Shown piece after piece: positions 10,614 to 19,725 of a stretch of DNA of 64,000 nt. The DNA is from Rhodospirillales bacterium 24-66-33 (GTDB lineage Bacteria; Pseudomonadota; Alphaproteobacteria; Reyranellales; Reyranellaceae). Location: positions 124,001 to 188,000 of the forward strand of contig NCHQ01000023.1 in assembly GCA_002281855.1 (NCBI GenBank). Reading direction: 5' to 3'. The notes beneath the pieces were generated by a model. That model was not told where the DNA came from. It worked only from the letters and a program-made list of their open reading frames with translations, and ran no database searches. Each line of letters starts with the position of its first letter. Within the stretch, counting starts at the first letter, position 1. The translations under genes and the position numbers were made by a program.

Positions 10614-11914
10614 ATCTGCTTCAGCCTGTCTTCGGCCCCTTTGACGGCCTCCTCGGCGGGCATGCCCCGCACGGCCTTGGCGTACATGTCGGAGATGACG
10701 TACGTCGACAGCGCTTCCGCCGCCCTGGCGTTCGGCGGGCCGGCGCGGCCCGGCGCCTGGCCGAGCTTCGCCGCGACCTTGAAGGGTGTCATCACGGGAT
10801 CGTCGGTCCAGGCCGCGTGGCCTTCCCACTTCTCGGTGCAGGGCGTCGAGAAACCTCTTTGCGAGACGAACCACTTCTCGAAGTTCTTCTCGGCGTGAAT
10901 CCACTTCAGGAAATCCTTCGCGGGCTCCTGGTTCTTCGAATATTTCATCAGCATGTTCGACTGCAGCAGGTGCAGGCCGAACCGTCCGGCCGGACCCTCG
11001 GGCAGTGGCGCGTGCAGTATGTCCCTGTGCAGCGGCGTGCCGTCCGCCGTCCGATATCGCTCGGGTCGGCGCAGGCTCTCGATGTAGATCGAGGCGCCGT
11101 TGAGCGTCGCCGAAATGGTCTGGGACAGGAAGGCCCGGTTGTTGCCGGTATCGTCCCACGTGAGGCCGCGCTCGTCGCAGGCGTCCTTCCAGAAGCCCTG
11201 CATGAACTTCACCGACTCGAGTGTCGCCGCCGAGTTGAGCACCACCTTGCCGGCCGGATCGACCTCCATACCGCCCCAGGACCACAGGTAGGGGTAAGCG
11301 AAGTTCGGCGAGTCGCCGAGCGTATGGCCCAGGGTCTGGCCGATCGGACGCCCCCTGGCCTTGAGCTTGCGCGCGACCTCGCGATAGGCGGGCCAGCTCG
11401 TGGGAAACGATGTCGCTCCGGCTTCCTCGAACCATGACCGGCGATAGGCGATCATGCTGCCGATCACCGCCCACGGCATGGCCATGAACTTGCCGCCTTC
11501 GCTGCAGGTCGCGCGGGCATAGGGGTACAGCCCGCCTTGTTCCGACGCGACGGACTGGACGATCTCCGTGAGATCCACCGCGGCATGGGCATAGAGGTAG
11601 GTCTGTTCATTGAATGCCATGACGAGGTCGGGGCCGGCGCTCGACTTGATCGAGCCGATCACGCGCGGCTGCAGGTCGTTGCCGTTGGCCGTCTCGAGGA
11701 CGATCCTGATGCCCAGTGCCCGCTCGGCTTCTGGCAGCAATTCTCCGCGCAGCAGCGCATCCGACGCCGGGATGAAGTCGATCCACTTCAGCCAGTGGAC
11801 CGTTCTCTGCCGGGCAAGGGCCGGCATGCGGCCGGTGGCCAGAATGGCGGCCATGGACGTGGCGGTACCGCCGCCGGCAAGCCTCAACAGGCTACGGCGT
11901 CTGATTCTGGGCAT
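10604..11914 (-). CDS. Extracellular solute-binding protein, family 1 (ABC)
   Basis: This periplasmic receptor of 436 residues belongs to the sugar/polyol or polyamine-type family 1. The N-terminus MPRIRRRSLLRLAGGG resembles a Tat signal, with cleavage likely after MPALA near residue 34. The WDDTGNNRAFLSQ segment near residue 250 is typical of the group. No permease or ATPase of the matching class is adjacent, so it is an orphan receptor here. Relics of a similar receptor and a sugar permease lie near 27946-28275. The ligand cannot be told from sequence. Confidence 0.82.
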   Translation of the reverse strand: MPRIRRRSLLRLAGGGTATSMAAILATGRMPALARQRTVHWLKWIDFIPASDALLRGELLPEAERALGIRIVLETANGNDLQPRVIGSIKSSAGPDLVMAFNEQTYLYAHAAVDLTEIVQSVASEQGGLYPYARATCSEGGKFMAMPWAVIGSMIAYRRSWFEEAGATSFPTSWPAYREVARKLKARGRPIGQTLGHTLGDSPNFAYPYLWSWGGMEVDPAGKVVLNSAATLESVKFMQGFWKDACDERGLTWDDTGNNRAFLSQTISATLNGASIYIESLRRPERYRTADGTPLHRDILHAPLPEGPAGRFGLHLLQSNMLMKYSKNQEPAKDFLKWIHAEKNFEKWFVSQRGFSTPCTEKWEGHAAWTDDPVMTPFKVAAKLGQAPGRAGPPNARAAEALSTYVISDMYAKAVRGMPAEEAVKGAEDRLKQIYG

Positions 11915-11925
11915 GTTGGTGGGGG

Positions 11926-12408
11926 CTATTCCAGCAGCGACCGCAGCATCCAGGCCGACTGTTCATGGACGGTCAGGCGCTGGGTCAGCAGGTCGGCCGT
12001 CGGCTCGTCGCCGGCCTTGTCGGCCACCGGGAAGATGCCGCGCGCGGTCCGCGCCACGGCTTCATGGCCGGTGACCAGGATGCTCACCATCTCAAGCGCC
12101 TTCGGCGGCTTGGCCGGGGCGTCGGCGAGCGAGCTCAGCTTGCTGAACTGGCCGTAGGAGCCGGGAGCCGGGTAGCCCAGCGAGCGGATGCGCTCGGCGA
12201 TCGGATCGACGGCGTTCCAGAGCTCGGTGTACTGGGTCATGAACATCGTGTGGAGCGACGTGAACATCGGTCCGGTGACGTTCCAGTGAAAATTGTGGGT
12301 CGTGAGATAGAGCGTGTAGGTGTCGGCCAGCAGGTGGCTCAGACCTTCGGCTATCTGCTTGCGGTCCGTTTCCTTGATGCCGATCGAGATGGCGGGTGTC
12401 TTGGCCAT
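11926..12408 (-). CDS. dps: Dps-family ferritin-like DNA-protection protein
   Basis: This 160-residue four-helix protein should form the 12-subunit Dps shell that oxidises and stores iron and shields DNA. The family core HNFHWNVTG begins at 38, and the ferroxidase residues map to His41, His53, Asp68 and Glu72. The position equivalent to the remaining acidic ligand is Met57, which may alter iron oxidation. The start is set by GAGGAGCAGCCC before ATG. Longer in-frame starts would add a cysteine-rich tail not seen in the family. It lies 67 bases downstream of the cyclase gene. Confidence 0.93.
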   Translation of the reverse strand: MAKTPAISIGIKETDRKQIAEGLSHLLADTYTLYLTTHNFHWNVTGPMFTSLHTMFMTQYTELWNAVDPIAERIRSLGYPAPGSYGQFSKLSSLADAPAKPPKALEMVSILVTGHEAVARTARGIFPVADKAGDEPTADLLTQRLTVHEQSAWMLRSLLE

Positions 12409-12475
12409 GGGCTGCTCCTCTGAAGTCAGGCCGCGACGCTGGCAGCACCCGCGGCATCGGCAACCATAGCAGAGA

Positions 12476-13693
12476 TCAGAGCAACTCTGGATCAATCGTG
12501 AAGAGGTCCTGGGCCCTGCCGACGCCGCGCAGGGCGAAGCGGCCGACGGAGACCAGGCGGGCGCGTTCCTCCGCAGTAAGGGCCTCCGCGAACGTCGAGG
12601 AGACGAGGACCGGCCGGTCGACCGAGCGGCACATCGAGGCGATGCGGCTGGTCTCGTTGACCGCGGGCCCCACCACCGTGAAGTCGAGGCGGTCGAAGCT
12701 GCCGATATTGCCGTAGAAGACTTCGCCGATATGCAGGCCGATATAGGCCGTCGTGACCGGCTGCTCCGCGGCGAGACGGCGCTCGTTCAGCTCCGTCATG
12801 CGGGTCCGCAAATTCTCCTCGGCGCGCAGCGCGCACCGGCAGGCCTCGGCCGGATCGTCGGTGCGGAAGACCGCCAGCGTGCCGTCGCCGATCAGCTTCA
12901 GCACGTCGCCGCCGGCCTCGTGGATCGAGGTGATCACCGCCTCGGCATAGTCGTTCAGCAGCGGGATGATATCGCTGGGCTTCGCGGTGTCGGTGATGGC
13001 GGTGTAGCTGCGCAGGTCGGAGAACCATAGCGCCGCCTCGACCCGGTCGGCGACGCCGCGCTGGATGCTGCCCTCCAGCACGCGCCGGCCGGCATCGCGG
13101 CCGAGATAGACCTGCACCAGCGTGTCGGCGATCCGCGCCAGCGCCGCGCTCTTGATGGCGAGCGCCAGCGCCGGTACCAGGCGGCGCAGGGCCATGATAT
13201 TGGCGTCGCTGAAGCCCTCGGAATGGCGCGTCGACCAGGCCGAATAGACGCCATCCATGTCGCCGATCTTGGTGTCGCCGGCGAACCGGTGGATGAAGAC
13301 GATGTAGTCGGTGTGACCGAGGTCCTTCATTTCCTGGATGATGCCGAAGCCCGGCTCCTCGCCGAAGCCGATACGGCGGCGCAGCTCTTCCTCTCCGGTC
13401 TGGAGCAGATGGAAGAACGGGCTGCGCTGCCAGGATTCGGCGGCGGGACCGCCCTGGTCGGTGCGGGCATAGTCCATGGCCGCCTCTTCCTCGACCGAAT
13501 CGTCGCGCCAGCGGTAGATGCGGCCCTCATGGACGGGGTGCAGCGTGTCGATGAAGGACAGCGCCCGCGAGACCATGAGGCCGGCCTCCCGGCACTTCTC
13601 GCAGAATTCGCGCAAGAGCTGGCCTTCGTCGAGACCGTCGAGGCCGCGGCGAACGATCCAGTCGAGAAGGATGTCAGTGTCGAGGAGAGTCAT
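12476..13693 (-). CDS. Class III adenylate/guanylate cyclase
   Basis: This protein of 405 residues makes a cyclic nucleotide. The C-terminal half (about 220-400) is a class III catalytic domain: ALWFSDLRSYT carries the first metal-binding Asp, LKLIGDGTLAVF the second, and DFTVVGPAVNETSRI the transition-state Asn/Arg region. The N-terminal half has no recognised sensor and no membrane segment, so it is probably a soluble cyclase. It follows the peptide-transporter ATPase by 15 bases on the same strand and may be cotranscribed with it. Confidence 0.88.
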   Translation of the reverse strand: MTLLDTDILLDWIVRRGLDGLDEGQLLREFCEKCREAGLMVSRALSFIDTLHPVHEGRIYRWRDDSVEEEAAMDYARTDQGGPAAESWQRSPFFHLLQTGEEELRRRIGFGEEPGFGIIQEMKDLGHTDYIVFIHRFAGDTKIGDMDGVYSAWSTRHSEGFSDANIMALRRLVPALALAIKSAALARIADTLVQVYLGRDAGRRVLEGSIQRGVADRVEAALWFSDLRSYTAITDTAKPSDIIPLLNDYAEAVITSIHEAGGDVLKLIGDGTLAVFRTDDPAEACRCALRAEENLRTRMTELNERRLAAEQPVTTAYIGLHIGEVFYGNIGSFDRLDFTVVGPAVNETSRIASMCRSVDRPVLVSSTFAEALTAEERARLVSVGRFALRGVGRAQDLFTIDPELL

Positions 13694-13708
13694 GGGGCTA
13701 CTGCCCCA

Positions 13709-14686
13709 TCAACCCACGCGGTCGCGGAAATGACAAGCCGCGCGATGACCCGGAGACACCTCGCCGAACGCCGGATACTCGGCCGTGCAGATGTCGGCCT
13801 TCAGCGGGCAGCGCGGATTGAAATGGCAGCCCGAGGGCGGGTTGAGCGCGCTGGCGATCTCGCCGCGCGCCTTGGCGTCGGCGCTGATCGCGGCGCGATG
13901 GAACGGGTCGGGGATCGCGGCGATCAGCGCGCGCGTATAGGGGTGGCGCGGATTCTCGAAGATCTCCTGCCAGCCGCCCTGCTCGACGATCCGGCCGAGA
14001 TACATCACGGCCACGCGGTCGCTCACATGCTCGACCACGCCGAGATCGTGGCTGATCATGATGTAGGCGAGACCCATCTCGTCCTTGAGCTCGAGCAGGA
14101 GGTTGATGATCTGGGCGCGGATCGACACGTCGAGCGCCGAAACGGGCTCGTCGCACAGCACCAGCTTGGGCTTCAGGATCAGAGCGCGCGCGATGCCGAT
14201 CCTCTGGCGCTGGCCGCCCGAGAATTCGTGCGGATAGCGGTCGGCCTGCTCGGGGCGCAGGCCGACCTTGGCCATCATGTCGATGACGCGCGCCTCGACC
14301 TCCGCCTTGTCGGTGATGCCGTGCAGGCGCAGCGGATCGGCCAGGGTGCGGCGCACCGTCTGGCGCGGATTGAGCGAGGCGTAGGGGTCCTGGAAGACCA
14401 TCTGGACCGTGCGCGCCATCTTCATGCGGTCGGGCGGCGTGGCGCCGGAAATCTGCTGGCCGTCGACGTTCATTGCGCCGCGCGTCGGTGGCAGCAGGCC
14501 CATGATGGCGAGCGCGAGCGTGGACTTGCCGCAGCCCGATTCGCCGACCAGCCCCAGGCACTCGCCGGGCTTCACGTCGAGCGTGACGCCGTCGACCGCC
14601 TTCAGGGTCTTGATGCCGCCGGCCAGCGCATTGCCGACCTTGAAGTGGACGGCCAGGTCGTCGAGCGAAAGCAGGGGCTCAGCCAT
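13709..14686 (-). CDS. Peptide ABC importer ATPase (DppF/OppF type)
   Basis: This is the second ATPase subunit of a dipeptide/oligopeptide importer, 325 residues. Walker A GESGCGKST is at 48-56. A Q-loop region, the signature FSGGQRQRIGIARAL, Walker B LVLCDEPVSALD and the His switch ISHDLG follow in order. The C-terminal oligopeptide extension contains CHFNPRCPLKADIC, a Cys-rich segment shared by the family. The start overlaps the DppD-type gene by eight bases, which indicates coupled translation. Confidence 0.93.
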   Translation of the reverse strand: MAEPLLSLDDLAVHFKVGNALAGGIKTLKAVDGVTLDVKPGECLGLVGESGCGKSTLALAIMGLLPPTRGAMNVDGQQISGATPPDRMKMARTVQMVFQDPYASLNPRQTVRRTLADPLRLHGITDKAEVEARVIDMMAKVGLRPEQADRYPHEFSGGQRQRIGIARALILKPKLVLCDEPVSALDVSIRAQIINLLLELKDEMGLAYIMISHDLGVVEHVSDRVAVMYLGRIVEQGGWQEIFENPRHPYTRALIAAIPDPFHRAAISADAKARGEIASALNPPSGCHFNPRCPLKADICTAEYPAFGEVSPGHRAACHFRDRVG

Positions 14687-15656
14687 GGTGATGGCACCTT
14701 ACGACGCCGTCGGCCGGCAGCGGCGTGGCCTCGGGCACGATCGTACGGCAGACATCGGTGACGGCGGGGCAGCGCGGATTGAACCGGCAGCCGGCCGGAT
14801 AGTTGGCGATCGACGGCACGACACCCGAAATCTCGCTCAGCTTCTGGCGTCCGCGGCGCGCCCGCTCGCCGAGCCGCGGCAGGGAATCGATCAGCCCCTG
14901 GGTATAGGGATGGGTCGGCGTGGCGAAAATGGCGTCGGCCACCTGGCTCTCGACGATGCGGCCGGCATACATGACCGCGACCCGCTGGCACATGTTGGCG
15001 ACCAGGCCGAGATCGTGGCTGATCATCAGGACGGCCGTGCCCTTGGCGGCGCACAGCTCGGCCATCAGGTCGATGATCTCGGCCTGCACCGTGACGTCGA
15101 GCGCCGTGGTCGGCTCGTCGGCAACCAGCAGATCGGGACCGCAGGCCAGTGCGATGGCGATCATCACCCGCTGGCGCATGCCGCCCGAGAGCTGGTGCGG
15201 ATAGTCCTTGATGCGCCGCTCGGGGGAAGGCACGCGGACCTGGCGCAGCGCGTCCTCGGCGCGGTCCATCGCCTCGTTCCAGTTGGCACCCTCGTGCAGC
15301 ACGAACATCTCGGCGATCTGCCGGCCGACCGGTGACAGCGGATTGAGCGCCGTCATCGGCTCCTGGAAGATCATGGCGATGCGCTTGCCGCGCAGGCGGC
15401 GCATCTCGGCGGCGGAGACGTTCTGGATCTCCTTACCGTCGAGGATGATCCTGCCGCCGGCCAGCGACAGCGGCCGGCGCAGCAGGCCCATTACCGACAG
15501 CGCGGTGATGCTCTTGCCACAGCCCGATTCGCCCACCAGCCCGAAGGCTTCGCCGCGGCCGATTTCGAACGAGACGTTCTCGACGGCATCGTAGGTGACG
15601 CCGTCGCCGGCCAGCGCGATGCGCAGGTTCTCGACCTTGAGCAGAGGTGTCGTCAT
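14679..15656 (-). CDS. Peptide ABC importer ATPase (DppD/OppD type)
   Basis: This is the first ATPase subunit of the peptide importer, also 325 residues. Walker A GESGCGKSI is at 42-50, the signature is LSGGMRQRVMIAIAL, and Walker B is LLVADEPTTALD. The C-terminal extension has the family's CRFNPRCPAVTDVC segment. It sits between the DppC-type permease (10 bases upstream) and the DppF-type ATPase. The two ATPases share the overall pattern but are not close copies. Confidence 0.93.
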   Translation of the reverse strand: MTTPLLKVENLRIALAGDGVTYDAVENVSFEIGRGEAFGLVGESGCGKSITALSVMGLLRRPLSLAGGRIILDGKEIQNVSAAEMRRLRGKRIAMIFQEPMTALNPLSPVGRQIAEMFVLHEGANWNEAMDRAEDALRQVRVPSPERRIKDYPHQLSGGMRQRVMIAIALACGPDLLVADEPTTALDVTVQAEIIDLMAELCAAKGTAVLMISHDLGLVANMCQRVAVMYAGRIVESQVADAIFATPTHPYTQGLIDSLPRLGERARRGRQKLSEISGVVPSIANYPAGCRFNPRCPAVTDVCRTIVPEATPLPADGVVRCHHHG

Positions 15657-15666
15657 GCGCGTGGCC

Positions 15667-16521
15667 TCATCCGCGCCGCGTCGTCGACTGCGGGTCGAGA
15701 TAGTCGCGCAGGCCGTCGCCCAACAGGTTGAGGCCGAGCACCGTGAAGAAGATGGCGAGGCCCGGAAACACCGACAGCCAGGGCGCCGTCGTGATCTGGT
15801 CGCGCGCTTCCGACAGCATGCTGCCCCAGCTCGGGAAGGGCGGGCGGATGCCGAGGCCCAGGAACGACAACGCCGCTTCGGCCAGGATGGCGCCGCCCAT
15901 GCCCAGGGTCGCGATCACGATCAGCGGGCCCAGGATGTTGGGCAGGATCTGGGTGAACATGATGCGCAGGTCGCCATAGCCCAGGATGCGCGCGGCCTGG
16001 ATATAGCCCTGGCTCTTCAGCGACAGGACCTGGGCGCGCGCGATGCGACAGGAATAGGACCAGCTGGTGAGGCCGAGCGCGATCACGAGGCTGACGAGGC
16101 CCGGTCCGAGGATCGCCATGATGGCGAGCGCAAAGACCAGCGACGGGATCGCCAGCATCAGGTTGGTGAGGCCGCTCACCAGATCATCCCACCAGCCGCC
16201 CCAGTAGCCCGCGGTCAGGCCGAGCGTGACGCCGATCAGGCTGTTGCAGATCTGGCTGATGATGCCGACGCTCAGCGATACACGCGCACCCCAGACGATG
16301 CGCGAGTAGATGTCGCGGCCCTGCGCGTCGGTGCCGAAAGGGAACTCCCAGCTTGGCGGGAGTTCGGCGTTCATCAGGTTGGCGTCGAGCACCGGATCGG
16401 TCAGCGCGATCCACGGCGCCAGGATGGCAGAGGAGATGGCGATGGCCACCAGGCCGCCGCCGACCCAGAGGGAGGTGCCGCCCTTCAGGCGCAGGCGGGG
16501 GAGCTTGAGGGCGAGGCTCAT
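15667..16521 (-). CDS. Peptide ABC importer permease (DppC type)
   Basis: This inner-membrane permease has 284 residues and about six hydrophobic helices. It carries the FGTDAQGRDIYSRIVWGAR segment near 70-88, which is diagnostic of DppC/OppC, and an EAALSFLGLGIRPPFPSWGSML segment near 225-246 containing the ATPase-contact region. The start is taken at the MSLALK methionine, which overlaps the DppB-type stop by four bases. Longer readings cross into the other permease gene. Confidence 0.92.
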   Translation of the reverse strand: MSLALKLPRLRLKGGTSLWVGGGLVAIAISSAILAPWIALTDPVLDANLMNAELPPSWEFPFGTDAQGRDIYSRIVWGARVSLSVGIISQICNSLIGVTLGLTAGYWGGWWDDLVSGLTNLMLAIPSLVFALAIMAILGPGLVSLVIALGLTSWSYSCRIARAQVLSLKSQGYIQAARILGYGDLRIMFTQILPNILGPLIVIATLGMGGAILAEAALSFLGLGIRPPFPSWGSMLSEARDQITTAPWLSVFPGLAIFFTVLGLNLLGDGLRDYLDPQSTTRRG

Positions 16522-17453
16522 CGGTACCGGATCCGGGGGTCGATCACGACATAGGCCAGGTCGACCAGCGTGTTGATGACGAGGAAGAACAGCACGATCA
16601 TCAGGATGCAGCCCTGGACCGTCGGCATGTCGCGCTGGAACACCGAGTCGACCATCAGCGAGCCAACGCCCGGCCAGGCGAACAGCTTCTCGACGACCAC
16701 GGCCTGGCCCATCAACGAGCCGAACTGCAGGCCGACGATGGTGATGACGAGGACCAGCGCGTTGCGCAGCACATGCCATTCGACGACACGGCGCTCGCTC
16801 ATGCCCTTGCTGCGGGCGGTACGGACGAAATCGGCGTTGAGCACGTCGAGCACCGCGGCGCGTGTGGTGCGGGCGAGCAGGGCCATCGGCCCGACCCCCA
16901 GCGCGATGGCGGGCAGGATGAGGTTGCGCAGGCCGCCGTCGCCGTAGCCGAAGCTCGGCAGCCACTGGAGCTTCAACGCAAACAGGTACATCAGCATCAG
17001 GCCGAACCAGAACTGGCTGAGCGAGAGGCCTGAGATGGCGCCGACCATGGCGGCGGTATCGATCAGGCTGCCGGGCTTGAGCGCGGCCAGGAAGCCAAGC
17101 GTGACGCCGACCAGGATGGCGAAGGTCATGGCCGCGAGCACCAGCTTCAGCGACGGCCAGATGCGGCCGGCCAGCATCTTGGTGACCGGCTCGCGTGTGC
17201 GGAACGAGATACCGAGGTCGCCCGTGGCGGTCGCGGCCACGTACTTGGCGAACCGCTCGATCAGCGGATCGTCGAGGCCCATCTCCTTGCGCATGCGTTC
17301 CATGACCGCGGGATCGATGGTCGAGCGCCCGTCCTCGTTCATGCCGGAGATGAAGCTGCCCGGCAGGACGGAGAAGAGCAGGAAGACGAGCGCCACGACG
17401 GCGAGCATCGTCGGGATGATGTTGGCGAGGCGGCGGCCAAGGACGAGGAGCAT
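16518..17453 (-). CDS. Peptide ABC importer permease (DppB type)
   Basis: This permease has 311 residues, with an N-terminal helix (LGRRLANIIPTMLAVVALVFLLF) followed by a periplasmic segment and five more helices. RTARSKGMSERRVVEWHVLRNAL near 205-227 is the cytoplasmic loop that docks to the ATPases. It is the first permease gene after the binding protein, separated from it by a strong palindrome, which suggests that the receptor is made in excess over the permeases. Confidence 0.92.
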   Translation of the reverse strand: MLLVLGRRLANIIPTMLAVVALVFLLFSVLPGSFISGMNEDGRSTIDPAVMERMRKEMGLDDPLIERFAKYVAATATGDLGISFRTREPVTKMLAGRIWPSLKLVLAAMTFAILVGVTLGFLAALKPGSLIDTAAMVGAISGLSLSQFWFGLMLMYLFALKLQWLPSFGYGDGGLRNLILPAIALGVGPMALLARTTRAAVLDVLNADFVRTARSKGMSERRVVEWHVLRNALVLVITIVGLQFGSLMGQAVVVEKLFAWPGVGSLMVDSVFQRDMPTVQGCILMIVLFFLVINTLVDLAYVVIDPRIRYR

Positions 17454-17468
17454 TACGGGGTTCTGAAA

Positions 17469-17528
17469 GGTCCCTCGCTGGCGCTCGGGATGACAAAGAT
17501 GCTGTCATCCCGAGCGCAGCGAGGGACC
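17469..17528. repeat. REP-like palindrome inside the peptide-importer operon
   Basis: Two arms of 27 and 26 bases (17469-17495 and 17503-17528) are perfect inverted copies except for one extra G in the left arm, around a seven-base spacer. Each arm reads GGTCCCTCGCTG followed by a GCTCGGGATGACA-type half. It is located between the binding-protein gene and the permease genes. A transcript would fold into a very stable stem there, which could protect the upstream message or limit read-through. Similar palindromes are widespread in alphaproteobacterial genomes. Confidence 0.85.
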
Positions 17529-17549
17529 CTCAACTTTCTTTGTCCAGCG

Positions 17550-19145
17550 TCACTTGGCCGGCGAGCTTGCATCGACCCAGATGTTCTCCGGATACTGATG
17601 CGTGATCTCGGTCGGGTTGGGCTGCAGGCCGTGGACCCACGGCTGGAAGGCCAGCACCGCCTTGTTGTAGTTGAAGAACCAGACCGGCGCTTCTTCGTAG
17701 AGCAGGTTGTTGGCCTTCTTCAGGATCTCGTCGCGCTTGGCCAGGTCGCCTTCCTGGGCCGCCGCATCGAGCAGCTTGTCGAACTCGGCATTGTTGAAGC
17801 CGGTGTAGTTGCAGGCCGTGCGCGGCGTCTTGGAGTAGTAGCAGCGCAGCGTGGCGAGCGAGTCGGGCCCGGTCAGGCTCGAGGAGATGAGGGCCTGGTG
17901 ATCGCCCTTCATCAGGATCTCCGTCAGCACCGTCACCTCGACCAGCTTGGGCTTGGCCTTGATGCCGACCCGCGCCAGCATGGGGATCACCGCCTCGACG
18001 ATCGGCAGGCCCCAGCTCTCGTTCTGGCTGGTCGTCCATTCGAACTCGAACCCGTTGGGGAAGCCCGCCTCGGCCAGCAGCTTCTTGGCCTTCTCGGGGT
18101 CGTAGGGGTAGGGCTTCATGGTCTTGTCGAACGAGGCGGCCGAGGACGGCAGCCAGCTGGTGGCGCGATAGGCCTTGTCCTTCGCGAGGCGGGAGATGAT
18201 CAGGTCCGCATTGATCGCGTAGTTGATTGCCTGGCGCACGCGCTTGTCCTGGAACGGCTTGATCGAGCCGAGGTTCATGTGCATCGAGCGCGTGAACATC
18301 TCGGCCACTTCCAGGATGCCCTTGGAAAGCTGCGGATCGGCGCGATAGGCGACGTACTGCGCGGGTCCCAGGATCGAGGTGTCGATCTCCTTGTTGCGGA
18401 AGGCGACGTCGCGGGCGGCCGCCTCCGCCATGATCAGCACCTCGAGCTTGTCGAGGTAGGGCTGGCCCGTCTTGTAGAATTTGTCGAAGCGCTCCATCGA
18501 GACGCGCGAGCCTGGAATGTGCTCCTTGAACTTGAAGGGCCCGAGGCCGACCGGGTTGGAGGCGTAGTTTCCCTTCTCGAACTCCTCCTTCGGCAGGATC
18601 GCGGTCGAGCCGCCGAAGAAGTAATAGCCGGGGTCAACGCGGTCGGTGATCGTCATTTCGAGCGTGAAGTCGTCGATCTTCTTCAGGCCGGAGATTTCCT
18701 TGGCCGTGCCCTTCTCGACATCGACCGCGCCCTTGATCAGGCGGACATAGCGGGCGCCGGGATAGCCCTTGCTGCCGTCCATGATGCGGGTGAAGGAGGA
18801 GATCACGTCGTCGGCCGTCATCTTGCGGCCGTTATGGAAGAAGGCGTCGTCGCGCAGCTTGTAGGTGTAGGTGAGGCCGTCGGCCGACACCGAGACGGAC
18901 TTGGCGAGCTCCAGCGACAGCTTGTTGGCGGCGGTGTCCCAGTTGTAGAGCGAGCGCTGCAGGGCCTTGCCGACAATGTCGTCCTGGGCCCGCGGCGTCA
19001 CGTGCGGGTCGAGGCTGCCGAAGCTTGCGGCGTAAGGTGCCGTCATCCGCAGCGTGCCGCCCTTGCGCGGCGTCTGCTGCGCGTTTGCCGCGCCGGCGCC
19101 GATGACGGCGATCGCGGCGACCGCGAGCCATGCCAGTTTACGCAT
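17550..19145 (-). CDS. Peptide-binding protein of ABC importer (SBP family 5)
   Basis: This periplasmic receptor has 531 residues. A clean signal peptide (MRKLAWLAVAAIAVIGAGAANAQ) precedes the mature chain, and AGGAGGGG before the ATG sets this start rather than more upstream in-frame methionines. The mature protein shows the family 5 pattern: RDDAFFHNGRKMTADDVISS near 95-115, VRQAINYAINADLII near 300 and PYDPEKAKKLLAEAGFPNG near 345. It is the first gene of the five-gene importer operon. Its ligand is a peptide or a related molecule. Confidence 0.93.
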   Translation of the reverse strand: MRKLAWLAVAAIAVIGAGAANAQQTPRKGGTLRMTAPYAASFGSLDPHVTPRAQDDIVGKALQRSLYNWDTAANKLSLELAKSVSVSADGLTYTYKLRDDAFFHNGRKMTADDVISSFTRIMDGSKGYPGARYVRLIKGAVDVEKGTAKEISGLKKIDDFTLEMTITDRVDPGYYFFGGSTAILPKEEFEKGNYASNPVGLGPFKFKEHIPGSRVSMERFDKFYKTGQPYLDKLEVLIMAEAAARDVAFRNKEIDTSILGPAQYVAYRADPQLSKGILEVAEMFTRSMHMNLGSIKPFQDKRVRQAINYAINADLIISRLAKDKAYRATSWLPSSAASFDKTMKPYPYDPEKAKKLLAEAGFPNGFEFEWTTSQNESWGLPIVEAVIPMLARVGIKAKPKLVEVTVLTEILMKGDHQALISSSLTGPDSLATLRCYYSKTPRTACNYTGFNNAEFDKLLDAAAQEGDLAKRDEILKKANNLLYEEAPVWFFNYNKAVLAFQPWVHGLQPNPTEITHQYPENIWVDASSPAK

Positions 19146-19237
19146 CACCCATCCCCTCCTGAACGTTCTTGTTGGAACGCATTCCATCTTGCCTTGCGCC
19201 TCCGTGCAAGAGGAATGCCTAAATCGAGACCGCAACC

Positions 19238-19702
19238 ATGTCGCGAGAGTCGCATTACCCGCGCATGCAGGTCTCCGAGATCATGACGCGCGAGGTCGAG
19301 ACGATCGCACCCGATGCCTCCCTGCAGGCGGCCGCCGAAGCCATGGAGGCGATGGGCGTCGGTTCGCTACCGGTCTGTGATGGCAAGCGGCTGGTCGGAA
19401 CGATCACCGACCGCGATATCGTCGTCCGCGCGGTCGCCGCCGGCTGGTCGCCGGTCGATGCGCTGGTGAAGGACTGCATGACCGAGGACGTCGCCTACGC
19501 CTTCTGCGACGAGGAAACGGAGGAGGTGCTCGAACGCATGAAAGTGCTGCAGATACGGCGTCTCGTCATTCTCGACCGCGACAAGAACCTGGCCGGCATC
19601 GTGGCCTTGGGCGACATTGCCACCGAGCCCGATGCGGCCGCGGCGGGCCGGGTTGGCGACGCCGTGGCGGAGATTTCCGAGCCGTCGAGGCCGCTAAAGT
19701 AG
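19238..19702 (+). CDS. Tandem CBS-domain protein
   Basis: The 154 residues hold two CBS motifs (about 12-65 and 77-132) and little else. ITDRDIVVRAVAAG near 57-70 and the second IVALGDIAT near 122 are the typical adenosyl-ligand-binding loops. Such stand-alone pairs sense ATP, AMP or S-adenosyl compounds and regulate partner enzymes. No partner is fused or cotranscribed here: the gene stands alone between divergent and convergent neighbours and is followed by a long dispersed palindrome. Confidence 0.9.
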   Translation: MSRESHYPRMQVSEIMTREVETIAPDASLQAAAEAMEAMGVGSLPVCDGKRLVGTITDRDIVVRAVAAGWSPVDALVKDCMTEDVAYAFCDEETEEVLERMKVLQIRRLVILDRDKNLAGIVALGDIATEPDAAAAGRVGDAVAEISEPSRPLK

Positions 19703-19725
19703 CCTGTTTGGATGCTCAACAACGA

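Noticed and set aside
13223..14761. A 512-residue frame on the plus strand, antisense to the cyclase and DppF genes
   Set aside because: The minus-strand frames show full family motifs. This one is His/Asp/Gly-rich noise typical of an antisense shadow.
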